DNA of 64,000 nt from Actinomycetes bacterium (GTDB lineage Bacteria > Actinomycetota > Actinomycetes > Actinomycetales > Microbacteriaceae). The translations under genes were made by a program, and so were the position numbers. Shown one piece after another: positions 25,801-34,925 of this stretch. The stretch is taken from positions 1-64,000 of the forward strand of contig JAEYZI010000061.1 of NCBI GenBank assembly GCA_023428065.1. The letters are read 5' to 3'. Within the stretch, counting starts at the first letter, position 1; every line of letters begins with the position of its first letter. Below the pieces are notes generated by a model. The model saw only the letters and a list, made by a program, of their open reading frames with translations, was not told where the DNA came from and searched no databases.

Positions 25801-26267
25801 CGCGCGAGGCGGTGATAGCCCTCCGTGCCGCGCGCGAGCACGACGAGGTGCTCGCCCTCGGGATCGGGCTCGCCGTTCTGCGGACCGGCCAGGCCGAGCG
25901 AGAGCTCCACCCCGAAGACGGTCGCGACGCTCGAGGTCTCCGCAGCCTCCGCGAAGCGGACGATGCCGGCGAAGGTGTCGTGGTCGACGAGCGCGAGAGC
26001 GGAGAGCCCCAGCCGCTCGGCCTCCTCGAGGAGCTCCTCGGGCGAGGACGCGCCGTCGAGGAAGCTGAAGCTCGAGTGCGCGTGCAGTTCGGCGTAGGGG
26101 AGAGCATCGGCGTCGCGTACGAGCTCGCGAGGCGGCAGGTAGGGGCCGCGCTTGCGCGAGAACGCGGGGCCGTCGCCGCCGTCGTGGGCATCGTCCTGAG
26201 CGGGACGACGCCCCGAGAGGGTGCGCTCGAACTCCGCCCAGGGGACCGGGGGATTGCTCCACCCCAT
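22863..26267 (-). CDS. dnaE2: Error-prone DNA polymerase III alpha subunit
   Basis: 1134 residues. PHP domain ([20 protein letters not shown]), catalytic Asp pair in [17 protein letters not shown], the Gly-rich finger region and [17 protein letters not shown], a HhH region ([21 protein letters not shown]) and a C-terminal OB fold ([30 protein letters not shown]). It starts [10 protein letters not shown], the usual DnaE2 N-terminus. Known role: the catalytic subunit of SOS translesion synthesis with ImuA' and ImuB. It lies 13 bp after imuB in the same operon, without a LexA box of its own. Confidence 0.95.
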   Translation of the reverse strand: [1134 protein letters not shown]

Positions 26268-26280
26268 CAGCGGCCGCCCA

Positions 26281-27831
26281 TCAGTCGTACCGCCCCTCGG
26301 CCCACCAGCCCTCGCCGTCGAGCACGAGCAGCCACGCGCATCCGCTCGCGTCGACGGCCTGCACGCGATGCGCGGTGCGAGCTGCCGCGGGATCCCACCA
26401 GCGCTCCTCGAGGGGCCACGGCCCCGCCCACGCGGTGAGGTCGCGGCGCGTGCCGGTCTGCGACACGATGACGGCAGGCGCCGCGCTCACACGTCCCCGC
26501 TCGTCGACCGTGACGGGACGGCCGTGCGCATCCTCCACGCGGAGGGGCCGCGGCACGGCGTAGACGGTCGTGGGCTGCGGGTCGGGAAGCGCCCCGGGCC
26601 ACGGATGGGCGCGCCCGCGGGCGACGGAGGCGCGGTCGCCCCACGGCACGAGCGCCTGACGGTCGGCGGGGCGGCGACCACCCGTGAGCTGCGGGGTGAG
26701 CACCCCGCGATGCCCCACCATGCCCTGCACGCGCGAGAGCACCGAGTGCACGCGCTCGTCGGGGCCCGTGCCCCACAGCCCCGTCTCGTGCACGTGGACC
26801 GGGTCGACGGCGTCGGGGCTCACCCGCACGCGCGCGACGGGCGAGCGCAGCACCTCGGTGGCCTGCAACTGCCAGCGCACGCGATCGACGACCTCGGCGG
26901 CGGAGAACGACCGCGGGTGCAGCCACACCCGCTCGTCGAGCTCGCCGTTCTCACCCGTGAGCTCGACGCGGAGGGCCGTGCAGACGAGCCGCTCGCCGAT
27001 GAGGGCGCGCACGAAGTCGTCGCACGCCGCCCGCACGCCGAAGGCGACCTCGTCGACGCGCTCGACGGGGGGCTCGAAGTCGACGACGGCGTCGATGTCG
27101 CGCGGCGGGATGCGGGGCGTCGCGGGGCGTTCGTCGCGTCCGCGGGCGAGGGCGTGCAGCCGGGCGCCGAGCGGCCCGAAGCGCGCCGCGACATCCGCCG
27201 CGTCGAGCCCCGTGAAGGCGCCGAGGGTGCGGATGCCGAGCCGCGGCAGGAGGGATGCGAGCTCGGGGTCGCCGAGGGCTGCGACGGGCAAGGGGGCGAG
27301 GAAGGCCCCCGCAGCGCCCGCGGGGACGATCCGCACGGCGTCGGGGACGCGTGAGGCGGCGTCTCCGGCGCCCCGCGCGGCGAGCTCGGCCGCGAACAGC
27401 CCGTCGGCGATCCCGACGCGCGCGCCGGACGCCCCGGCCCCCGCAGCGATCCCGGCGACCGTGCGCGCCGCCGCGAGCTCCCCGCCGTAGTAACGCGCGG
27501 GCCCCCGTGCGCGCACCGCGGCCGTGCCGGGGGCGAGCGGATGCCAGCCGGGCAGAGCCTCCTCGAGGGCGGTGAGCACCGCCTCGAAGGCGCGTGCCGC
27601 GATCTCCGGCCGCTCACGTTCGACGCGCAGTCCGGGGCAGCGCCCTTGCGCCTCCCGCTGACGCATGCCGAGCCGCACGCCCTGCGCACGTGCCGCGGGC
27701 GTGCACGCCGTCACGGCGCCGCCGGCGATGAGCGCGACGGGCTCGGACTCGGGGATGCGATGCTCGCGCGCCTGAGCGCGCACGGCCCAGTCGGGGACGT
27801 GGAGCACGAGGAGTCGGGGAGCGGAGCTCAT
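26281..27831 (-). CDS. imuB: Y-family polymerase-like mutasome protein ImuB
   Basis: 516 residues. The fold is Y-family, but the first metal motif reads LHVPDWAVRAQ with a single Asp, and the second (DE in DinB) is replaced by RARGPARYYGG, so it should be catalytically inactive, as known for ImuB. It adapts DnaE2 to the sliding clamp. The C-terminal 200 residues form the ImuB-specific extension (DPVHVHETGLWGTGPDERV, GGRRPADRQALVPWGD). Preceded by its own LexA-controlled promoter. Confidence 0.92.
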   Translation of the reverse strand: MSSAPRLLVLHVPDWAVRAQAREHRIPESEPVALIAGGAVTACTPAARAQGVRLGMRQREAQGRCPGLRVERERPEIAARAFEAVLTALEEALPGWHPLAPGTAAVRARGPARYYGGELAAARTVAGIAAGAGASGARVGIADGLFAAELAARGAGDAASRVPDAVRIVPAGAAGAFLAPLPVAALGDPELASLLPRLGIRTLGAFTGLDAADVAARFGPLGARLHALARGRDERPATPRIPPRDIDAVVDFEPPVERVDEVAFGVRAACDDFVRALIGERLVCTALRVELTGENGELDERVWLHPRSFSAAEVVDRVRWQLQATEVLRSPVARVRVSPDAVDPVHVHETGLWGTGPDERVHSVLSRVQGMVGHRGVLTPQLTGGRRPADRQALVPWGDRASVARGRAHPWPGALPDPQPTTVYAVPRPLRVEDAHGRPVTVDERGRVSAAPAVIVSQTGTRRDLTAWAGPWPLEERWWDPAAARTAHRVQAVDASGCAWLLVLDGEGWWAEGRYD

Positions 27832-27836
27832 GCTCC

Positions 27837-27865
27837 ATTCTCGAACACATGTTCGAACGGGTCAA
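27837..27865 (-). promoter_or_regulatory. imuB promoter
   Basis: Minus strand: TTGACC (27860-27865), exactly 17 bp, then GAGAAT (27837-27842). The -10 ends 5 nt before the imuB ATG, so a transcript would be leaderless or nearly so. The LexA box fills the spacer. Confidence 0.65.
27841..27856. promoter_or_regulatory. LexA box of imuB
   Basis: TCGAACACATGTTCGA matches the actinobacterial SOS operator TCGAAC-N4-GTTCGA in all 12 defined positions. It lies between the promoter hexamers of imuB, where bound LexA would block RNA polymerase. Confidence 0.92.
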
Positions 27866-27878
27866 CTCCCGCGGCCCC

Positions 27879-28181
27879 TCAGCCCACGAGCTCGACCTCC
27901 GCGATGACGACGTCGCCCGGCTCGACACCCTCGGCACGGCGGATGCGGGCGCCCACCACGAGGCTGTACGTGCCCGACGATGCGGAGGGGAAGATCGAGG
28001 TCGACCAGCTCGTGGCGCCGATGCGTGCGACGACCTTGACGGCCCCGAAGCCGGCGCGCGGCAGCGCGTCCACCCACTCGTGGATCTCGGCGGACTGCTC
28101 GGGCGGCAGCTCGACGAAGTACCACTCGTCGCGCACGCGCGCCTCCCAGCGCCGCAGCTCGGACTCGAAGCGGTACCGCAT
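27879..28181 (-). CDS. DUF1905 domain protein inside the SOS cassette
   Basis: 100 residues, a single small domain (WYFVELPPEQSAEIHEW ... VKVVARIGATSWSTSIFP ... YSLVVGARIRRAEGVEPGD) matching DUF1905, a beta-rich fold related to AbrB-like barrels. Function unknown. It starts 18 bp after the imuA' stop on the same strand and ends just before the imuB LexA box, so it should be induced with imuA'. A DUF1905 gene between imuA' and imuB is not part of the classic mutasome set. Confidence 0.85.
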   Translation of the reverse strand: MRYRFESELRRWEARVRDEWYFVELPPEQSAEIHEWVDALPRAGFGAVKVVARIGATSWSTSIFPSASSGTYSLVVGARIRRAEGVEPGDVVIAEVELVG

Positions 28182-28199
28182 CGCGCCAGCCTAGGCGGC

Positions 28200-28904
28200 T
28201 CAGCCGAGGGCCCGCAGGGGGGCGGGGACGGCGGCCGTCTCGCCGGGTGCGCGGGCGACGACGGGAGAGACGGCCCCTGCGGCATCCGGCAGCCAGAGGC
28301 GCCGAGACCGCGTGCGCCCCGCCCACGCGGGGGAGCTCGACGCGACCGTCACCTGCCGCGCCGCGAGGTGCCCGAAGCCCGCGCCGAGGCCCGCCCAGTC
28401 GCTCTCGGCGATCTCGAGGCGGGCGTGCGCGCGCGGCCAGTCGCGCATCGCGACGAGCACGGCCTCGCGCTGCCGCAGGCGCGCCGCGAGTCGACCCGCC
28501 GCCGCCTCGCCGACGCGGGCCCGGGCGGGCGGCTGGACGAGCACGACCGCGACGGCGTCGACGAGCGCCGACACGACGGGGAACCACTGCTCGCCCGGCT
28601 GGGGCACGAGCACGAGCCGGGTGAGGTCGAGGCCCGCGGCGGCGGCCGCCTCGATCCCGAGATCCGGCATGCCGACGACGGCGCACCACGCACCCGCGCG
28701 ACTCGGCTCCCGCAGCAGTTCGAGCGCGAGGGCCGTCGACCCGTCGACGGCGTAGCTGCCGCCCGCGACGAGAGCCCCCTCGGGCAGGAGCTCCGCGATC
28801 GCCTCGGAGGTCGGCAGGGTGCGGTCGGCGAGCCGCGTGCGCTGCATACCGCGGATGCGGTCCTGCAGGCGCCGGATCTCATCCGCGCGCGCCGTCTCGA
28901 ACAT
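28200..28904 (-). CDS. RecA-like mutasome accessory protein ImuA'
   Basis: 234 residues. The RecA/SulA-like core is recognisable (SEAIAELLPEGALVAGGSYA, WCAVVGMPDLGIEAAAAAGLDLTRLVLVP, VALVDAVAVVLVQPP), but the P-loop is degenerate: GGSYAVDGST has Ser in place of the Walker A Lys. Known partner of ImuB and DnaE2 in damage-induced mutagenesis. First gene of the cassette. Its ATG lies within a LexA box. Confidence 0.85.
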   Translation of the reverse strand: MFETARADEIRRLQDRIRGMQRTRLADRTLPTSEAIAELLPEGALVAGGSYAVDGSTALALELLREPSRAGAWCAVVGMPDLGIEAAAAAGLDLTRLVLVPQPGEQWFPVVSALVDAVAVVLVQPPARARVGEAAAGRLAARLRQREAVLVAMRDWPRAHARLEIAESDWAGLGAGFGHLAARQVTVASSSPAWAGRTRSRRLWLPDAAGAVSPVVARAPGETAAVPAPLRALG

Positions 28905-28912
28905 GCGTTCGA
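28897..28912. promoter_or_regulatory. LexA box over the imuA' start codon
   Basis: TCGAACATGCGTTCGA, perfect at all 12 defined operator positions. It spans the ATG (28902-28904) and touches the -10 hexamer, covering the predicted transcription start. Confidence 0.92.
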
Positions 28913-28917
28913 TGATA
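28912..28917 (-). promoter_or_regulatory. -10 element of imuA'
   Basis: Minus-strand TATCAT, 7 nt before the ATG at 28904. No convincing -35 element is seen. Confidence 0.5.
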
Positions 28918-28949
28918 CGCCGAGCGGCCGACCTCGGGCAGGGCCGACG

Positions 28950-29621
28950 TCAGGGCAGGAGCGGCAGCGCGGGGAGGGCGTCGGATGTCGAGAGGGTCGC
29001 GACCCAGCTGAACACGACGAATGCGACGACGTTGACGACGACCGTCACCCAGAAGACCACCTGGAAGCTCATCTTGACCGTCTTGTGCCGCACGACCTGC
29101 TGGGCGATCACGGCGCCCGGCCAGCCGCACGCGAGCCCGAGCGCGAGCAGCGAGCCCTCGCTGAGCCGCCAGCCCTCCGCTTCCGCCGCCTTCTTGTCGA
29201 GCGCGTACGCGACGAACGTGACGAACGACATCCCCACGTAGAGCACCCACACCCAGAACGGGATCGGACGGATGAGCGCGACGACGAACGCGATGCCGAG
29301 GAACCCGACGACGGCGAGGTAGCCGAGCCGACTCGCGCGCTTCGTGGGCGTGAGCCGCACGTAGGGAGCCGCGACGGGGGCGCGGCGACCCGCGGCGGCC
29401 GAGAGGAGGGTCGCACGCCCCGCGCGCCGCTTGCCCTCGGGGGAGAGCTCGAGCTCGTAGCCGATCTCGTCGCCCTGCATCGGCCGCGGCTGCCCCTGCC
29501 CGAACGCGGAGATGTGCACGAACACGTCGGGACCGCCGACGGCGGGGGTGACGAAGCCGAAACCGCGCTCGTCGTTCCACGTCGTCAGCACGCCGCTCAT
29601 CCGCACCGGGCCAGGTTTCAT
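28950..29621 (-). CDS. Cold-shock domain plus DUF1294 membrane protein
   Basis: 223 residues. Residues 5-70 form a cold-shock domain (GVLTTWNDERGFGFVTP, DVFVHISAFG) with RNP1/RNP2-like aromatic residues; after a basic linker come three to four hydrophobic segments (LGYLAVVGFLGIAFVVALI, FWVWVLYVGMSFVTFVAYALDKKAA, VVFWVTVVVNVVAFVVFSW) of the DUF1294 type. It would tether a nucleic-acid-binding domain to the membrane. Function unknown. An alternative start is the ATG at 29600, but a -10 hexamer upstream of 29621 favours the longer form. Confidence 0.88.
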   Translation of the reverse strand: MKPGPVRMSGVLTTWNDERGFGFVTPAVGGPDVFVHISAFGQGQPRPMQGDEIGYELELSPEGKRRAGRATLLSAAAGRRAPVAAPYVRLTPTKRASRLGYLAVVGFLGIAFVVALIRPIPFWVWVLYVGMSFVTFVAYALDKKAAEAEGWRLSEGSLLALGLACGWPGAVIAQQVVRHKTVKMSFQVVFWVTVVVNVVAFVVFSWVATLSTSDALPALPLLP

Positions 29622-29630
29622 GGTGATCGG

Positions 29631-29636
29631 ATGCTA
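29631..29636 (-). promoter_or_regulatory. -10 element of CSD-DUF1294 gene
   Basis: Minus-strand TAGCAT, 9 nt before the ATG at 29621. The rest of the spacer to the tRNA terminator (29637-29790) is GC-rich with short repeats of GGGGTA/TACCCC and no gene that I can support. Confidence 0.35.
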
Positions 29637-29790
29637 CGTCCGCATCGTCGGGGACGACAGACGCGCCCGGCGCGTCGCGTACCCCGTCTCCGGGGGGAGA
29701 CCCGTCCCCCTTCCCCGGAATAGGGGTACGGCGGTTCCCGGGTTCGGGGTACAGCTTCGCGTGCCTGCCGACGAGCCCACCGAGACGACG

Positions 29791-29820
29791 AAGGCCCCGG
29801 ACGAATCGTCCGGGGCCTTC
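29791..29820 (-). terminator. Terminator hairpin of tRNA-Leu
   Basis: Perfect 12-bp stem (AAGGCCCCGGAC / GTCCGGGGCCTT) with a 5-nt loop, just downstream of the tRNA on the minus strand. The following sequence has only scattered T residues. Confidence 0.75.
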
Positions 29821-29828
29821 CACTCGCG

Positions 29829-29913
29829 TGCGCGAGGGGGGACTTGAACCCCCACGCCCTATACGGGCACTAGCACCTCAAGCTAGCGCGTCTGCCAATT
29901 CCGCCACCCGCGC
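29829..29913 (-). tRNA. tRNA-Leu, anticodon GAG
   Basis: 85 nt on the minus strand. The acceptor stem pairs GCGCGGG with CTCGCGC (one G-U), discriminator A. The anticodon stem pairs CTAGC with GCTAG around loop TTGAGGT, giving GAG at 29877-29879. A long variable arm (class II) and a GGGGG/CCCCC T-stem with TTCAAGT loop complete it. CCA is not encoded. It reads CTC, one of the most used Leu codons here. No integrase is nearby. Confidence 0.97.
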
Positions 29914-30007
29914 GAGTGCGATCCTCACCAGGAGGACCGGAGATAGACACTAGCACGCTCCGGGAACCCCGCTCGACCACTCCGCCCGTCGAAGGTCCCC
30001 GGACGGG

Positions 30008-30013
30008 TACCGT
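30008..30013 (+). promoter_or_regulatory. -10 element of M20 peptidase gene
   Basis: TACCGT, 6 nt before the ATG at 30020. Confidence 0.35.
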
Positions 30014-30019
30014 GGGGGC

Positions 30020-31315
30020 ATGGACGGCGCGCTCGAGGACACCGCCCGCATCGCCCGAGACCTCATCCGCTTCGACACCACCAACTGGGGTGACGGTCGA
30101 GCCGCGGGGGAGACGGAGGCCGCGGAGTACGTCGAGGCGGAGCTGCGCTCGCTCGGCCTCGAACCGCGCCTCTACGACGCCGCCCCGCGCCGTACGAGCG
30201 TCGTCGCGCGCGTCGAGGGCGCCGACCCCACGCGGCCCGCGCTCGTCGTGCACGGCCACCTCGACGTCGTGCCCGCCGACCCCGCCAACTGGAGCGTCGA
30301 CCCCTTCGCCGGCGAGATCCGCGACGGGATGCTGTGGGGCCGCGGCGCCGTCGACATGAAGGACATGGACGCCATGATCCTTACGAGCCTCGGCGACATC
30401 CTGCGCTCCGGGCGTCGACCGGCACGCGACCTCGTCGTCGTGTTCTTCGCCGACGAGGAGAACGGGGGAGTGTTCGGCTCGCACCACCTCGTGACGCGGC
30501 ATCCCGAGCTCTTCGCGGGCGCGACCGAGGCGATCAGCGAGGTCGGCGGGTACTCGATCGACGTCGGGGGGCGACGCGCCTACCTGCTCCAGACCGGCGA
30601 GAAGGCGCTCCTGTGGGTGCGTCTCGTCGCGCGCGGGGTCGCCGCCCACGGCTCACGCGTCATCCGCGACAACGCGATCACCAAGCTCTCCGAGGCGGTC
30701 GCGCGCATCGGGCGTCACGAGTGGCCCGTGGAGGTGGGCATGACGGCGAGCTCGATGCTCGACGGGGTGCGCCGCATGCTCGACGCGAGCCCCGAGGAGG
30801 ACCCCGTCGAGCTCATCGAGCGCATCGGTGTGGGCGCGGGCTTCCTGCGCGGCACCGTGCGCACGACGTCCAACCCGACCGTGCTGCAGGCCGGCTACAA
30901 GCACAACGTCATCCCCGATCGTGCCGAGGCGCTCGTCGACATCCGCCCCTTCGCGGGGCAGGAGGAGGCCGTGCTCGCCGAGCTGCGCGAGCTCGCGGGG
31001 CCCGACGTCGAGGTCGAGATCGTGCACCACGACGTGGGCCTCGAGACGCCCTTCTCGGGCCCGCTCGTCGAGAAGATGGTCGCCTCGCTCCAGCGTCACG
31101 ACCCGGGGGCCGAGGTGCTCCCGTACCTGCTCTCGGGCGGAACCGACAACAAGGCGCTCAGCATGCTCGGCATCACGGGCTACGGCTTCGCGCCCCTTCG
31201 CCTGGGACCCGAGCTCGACTTCCCCGGCATGTTCCACGGCGTGGACGAACGCGTGCCGCTCGACGCGCTCGCCTTCGGCCGCGCCGTCCTCACGGATCTG
31301 CTCCTCGACGCCTGA
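30020..31315 (+). CDS. M20/M25/M40 family metallopeptidase
   Basis: 431 residues. Metal and catalytic positions are visible: VVHGHLDVVP (His, Asp), GRGAVDMKDM (bridging Asp), FFADEENGG (Glu pair) and LSGGTDNKAL near the C-terminus. The inserted dimerisation domain contains VRLVARGVAAHGS. The family cleaves dipeptides or N-acyl amino acids. This subtype resembles actinobacterial enzymes often called dipeptidase or acetylornithine deacetylase-like; the substrate is not determinable. Confidence 0.9.
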   Translation: MDGALEDTARIARDLIRFDTTNWGDGRAAGETEAAEYVEAELRSLGLEPRLYDAAPRRTSVVARVEGADPTRPALVVHGHLDVVPADPANWSVDPFAGEIRDGMLWGRGAVDMKDMDAMILTSLGDILRSGRRPARDLVVVFFADEENGGVFGSHHLVTRHPELFAGATEAISEVGGYSIDVGGRRAYLLQTGEKALLWVRLVARGVAAHGSRVIRDNAITKLSEAVARIGRHEWPVEVGMTASSMLDGVRRMLDASPEEDPVELIERIGVGAGFLRGTVRTTSNPTVLQAGYKHNVIPDRAEALVDIRPFAGQEEAVLAELRELAGPDVEVEIVHHDVGLETPFSGPLVEKMVASLQRHDPGAEVLPYLLSGGTDNKALSMLGITGYGFAPLRLGPELDFPGMFHGVDERVPLDALAFGRAVLTDLLLDA

Positions 31316-31358
31316 CCTCCTCGTCCGCGCGGCGGACGCCGACCGCCCCCGCGCCTGA

Positions 31359-31364
31359 CAGAAT
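31359..31364 (+). promoter_or_regulatory. -10 element of uppP
   Basis: CAGAAT, 8 nt before the GTG at 31373. Confidence 0.35.
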
Positions 31365-31372
31365 CGACCCCC

Positions 31373-32242
31373 GTGGACTTCCTCGAAGCGATCATCCTCG
31401 GCATCATCCAGGGGCTCACCGAGTTCCTCCCGATCTCGTCGAGCGCGCACCTGCGCATCTTCGGCGACCTCGTCGGCTGGGGCGACCCGGGGGCGACCTT
31501 CACGGCCATCACGCAGCTCGGCACCGAGACGGCCGTGCTCATCTACTTCTGGAAGGACATCACGCGCATCATCGGCGCGTGGTTCCGCTCGCTCACGCCG
31601 GGCGGGGGAGGCAAGCGCTCGACGGGGGTCCGCAAGGGCGACCCGGATGTGCGGCTCGGCTGGCTCATCGTCATCGGCACGGTCCCGATCGTGCTCGTCG
31701 GCTTCTTCCTGCAGGACACCATCCGCACGGCACTCCGCTCGCTGTGGGTCGTCGCGATCGTGCTCATCGCCTTCGGCGTGCTCCTGTGGCTCGCCGACCG
31801 CCTCGGCCGCCGCACCAAGAACATCGACGAGATGAGCTACCGCGACGGCATCCTCGTCGGGCTCGCCCAGATGCTCGCGCTCATCCCGGGCGTGAGCCGT
31901 TCGGGTGCGTCGATCAGCGCGGGGCTCGCCCTCGGCTACACACGTCCCGCCGCGGCGCGCTTCGCGTTCCTGCTCGCCGTCCCCGCCGTCTTCGGCTCGG
32001 GCCTCTACGAGACCTACACGGCGCTCACGTGCGAGCCGGGGGTCGACGCGGGATGCGGCGTCGGCTACGGGCTGGGCCCGACCATCGCGGCGACCGTCGT
32101 CGCATTCGTCGTGGGTCTCGCGGTCATCGCGTTCCTCATGCGCTACCTCGAGAAGCGCTCGTTCCTGCCGTTCGTGATCTACCGCATCGCGCTCGGCGGC
32201 GTCGTCATCGTGCTGCTCACGACGGGCGTGCTCCAGCCCTGA
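31373..32242 (+). CDS. uppP: Undecaprenyl-diphosphatase
   Basis: 289 residues with about eight hydrophobic segments and both family motifs: GLTEFLPISSSAHL (catalytic Glu and Ser-rich loop) near residue 13 and PGVSRSGASISAGL with the key Arg near residue 170. It dephosphorylates undecaprenyl pyrophosphate so the lipid carrier can be reused for cell-wall synthesis; loss affects bacitracin tolerance in other species. GTG start. Converges on the PAC2 gene. Confidence 0.95.
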   Translation: MDFLEAIILGIIQGLTEFLPISSSAHLRIFGDLVGWGDPGATFTAITQLGTETAVLIYFWKDITRIIGAWFRSLTPGGGGKRSTGVRKGDPDVRLGWLIVIGTVPIVLVGFFLQDTIRTALRSLWVVAIVLIAFGVLLWLADRLGRRTKNIDEMSYRDGILVGLAQMLALIPGVSRSGASISAGLALGYTRPAAARFAFLLAVPAVFGSGLYETYTALTCEPGVDAGCGVGYGLGPTIAATVVAFVVGLAVIAFLMRYLEKRSFLPFVIYRIALGGVVIVLLTTGVLQP

Positions 32243-32252
32243 CGGGGCGACG

Positions 32253-33104
32253 CTACGGCGTCGGGGGCTGGTCGCCGTCGCGCTTGCGCAGGTAGCGCTC
32301 GAACTCCTCCGCGATCGCGTCACCCGACGCCTCCGGGGAGTCGACGGTGTCGCGCGCCTGCTCGAGCTGCTCGATGTACGCCGTCATGTCGTCGTCGTCG
32401 CTCGCGAGCTCGTCGATGCCGCGCTCCCAGGCCGCTGCGTCCTCCGCGAGCGAACCGCGGGCGATCTCGACGTCGAGGAAGTCCTCGAGGCGCTCCACGA
32501 GCGCGAGCGTCGCCTTGGGGGAGGGCGCGTTGTGCACGTAGTGCGGCACCGACGCCCAGATCGAGACGGTCGGGATGCCGGCGCGCTCCGCGGCGTCCGC
32601 GAGCACCGAGATGATCCCGACGGGCCCCTCGTAGCTCGACCGTTCGAGGCCGAAGCGCTCGCGCACGGAGGAGTTCTCGCTCGAGGCGAAGACGGCGATC
32701 GGGCGTGTGTGTGGAACGTCCGCGAGCATCGCGCCGAGGAACACGATCCGCTCGATGCCGGCCACGGAGATCGCGTCGAGCACCTCCTCCGCGAAGGTCT
32801 TCCACCCGCGGGACGGCTCCGTCCCGAGCAGCACGTGAACGCCGTCGGCGCCGTCGACCGGGCCCGACAGCACGACGCTCGGCCACGCGAGGACGCGATC
32901 GCCGTTCTCGTCGAACGTGCTCACGGGGCGGTTGAACTGGTAGTCGAAGTAGTCCTCCGGCTCGACCTCGACGAGGGGGACGAGCCGGAGCTGGTCGCGC
33001 AGCGTGCGCACGGCGGTCGAGGCCGCCTCACCCGCGTCGTTCCAGCCCTCGAAGGCCACGACGAGCGTCGAGCCGCCCCGGCCCCAGTCGTCCTCTGCCT
33101 GCAC
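32253..33104 (-). CDS. PAC2 family protein
   Basis: 283 residues. The proteasome-assembly-chaperone-2-like fold is indicated by LVVAFEGWNDAGEAASTAVRTL, EDYFDYQFNRPVSTFDENG, GTEPSRGWKTFAEEVLD, VFLGAMLADVPHTRP, and IWASVPHYVHNAPSPKATLALVERLEDFLD. Common in actinobacteria; the biochemical role is unknown. GTG start with GGAG upstream. It is divergent from the HAD gene. Confidence 0.9.
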   Translation of the reverse strand: MQAEDDWGRGGSTLVVAFEGWNDAGEAASTAVRTLRDQLRLVPLVEVEPEDYFDYQFNRPVSTFDENGDRVLAWPSVVLSGPVDGADGVHVLLGTEPSRGWKTFAEEVLDAISVAGIERIVFLGAMLADVPHTRPIAVFASSENSSVRERFGLERSSYEGPVGIISVLADAAERAGIPTVSIWASVPHYVHNAPSPKATLALVERLEDFLDVEIARGSLAEDAAAWERGIDELASDDDDMTAYIEQLEQARDTVDSPEASGDAIAEEFERYLRKRDGDQPPTP

Positions 33105-33140
33105 CGCTCCGCCTCTCCGCCCGACCCGGGCGTCCGTCTC

Positions 33141-33146
33141 AGGATA
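33141..33146 (-). promoter_or_regulatory. -10 element of PAC2 gene
   Basis: Minus-strand TATCCT about 37 nt before the GTG at 33104, so this transcript should carry a leader, unlike most genes here. Confidence 0.35.
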
Positions 33147-33147
33147 G

Positions 33148-34872
<1,725 letters not shown>

Positions 34873-34925
34873 ACTCGTCTCGCCTCCGTGCACCCCTTCC
34901 GCCGCCTGTCAGGAAAGTAGGCATC

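Noticed and set aside
29829..29913. tRNA-Leu as an integration site of a genomic island
   Set aside because: No integrase, no repeat of the tRNA 3' end nearby and ordinary housekeeping genes on both sides.
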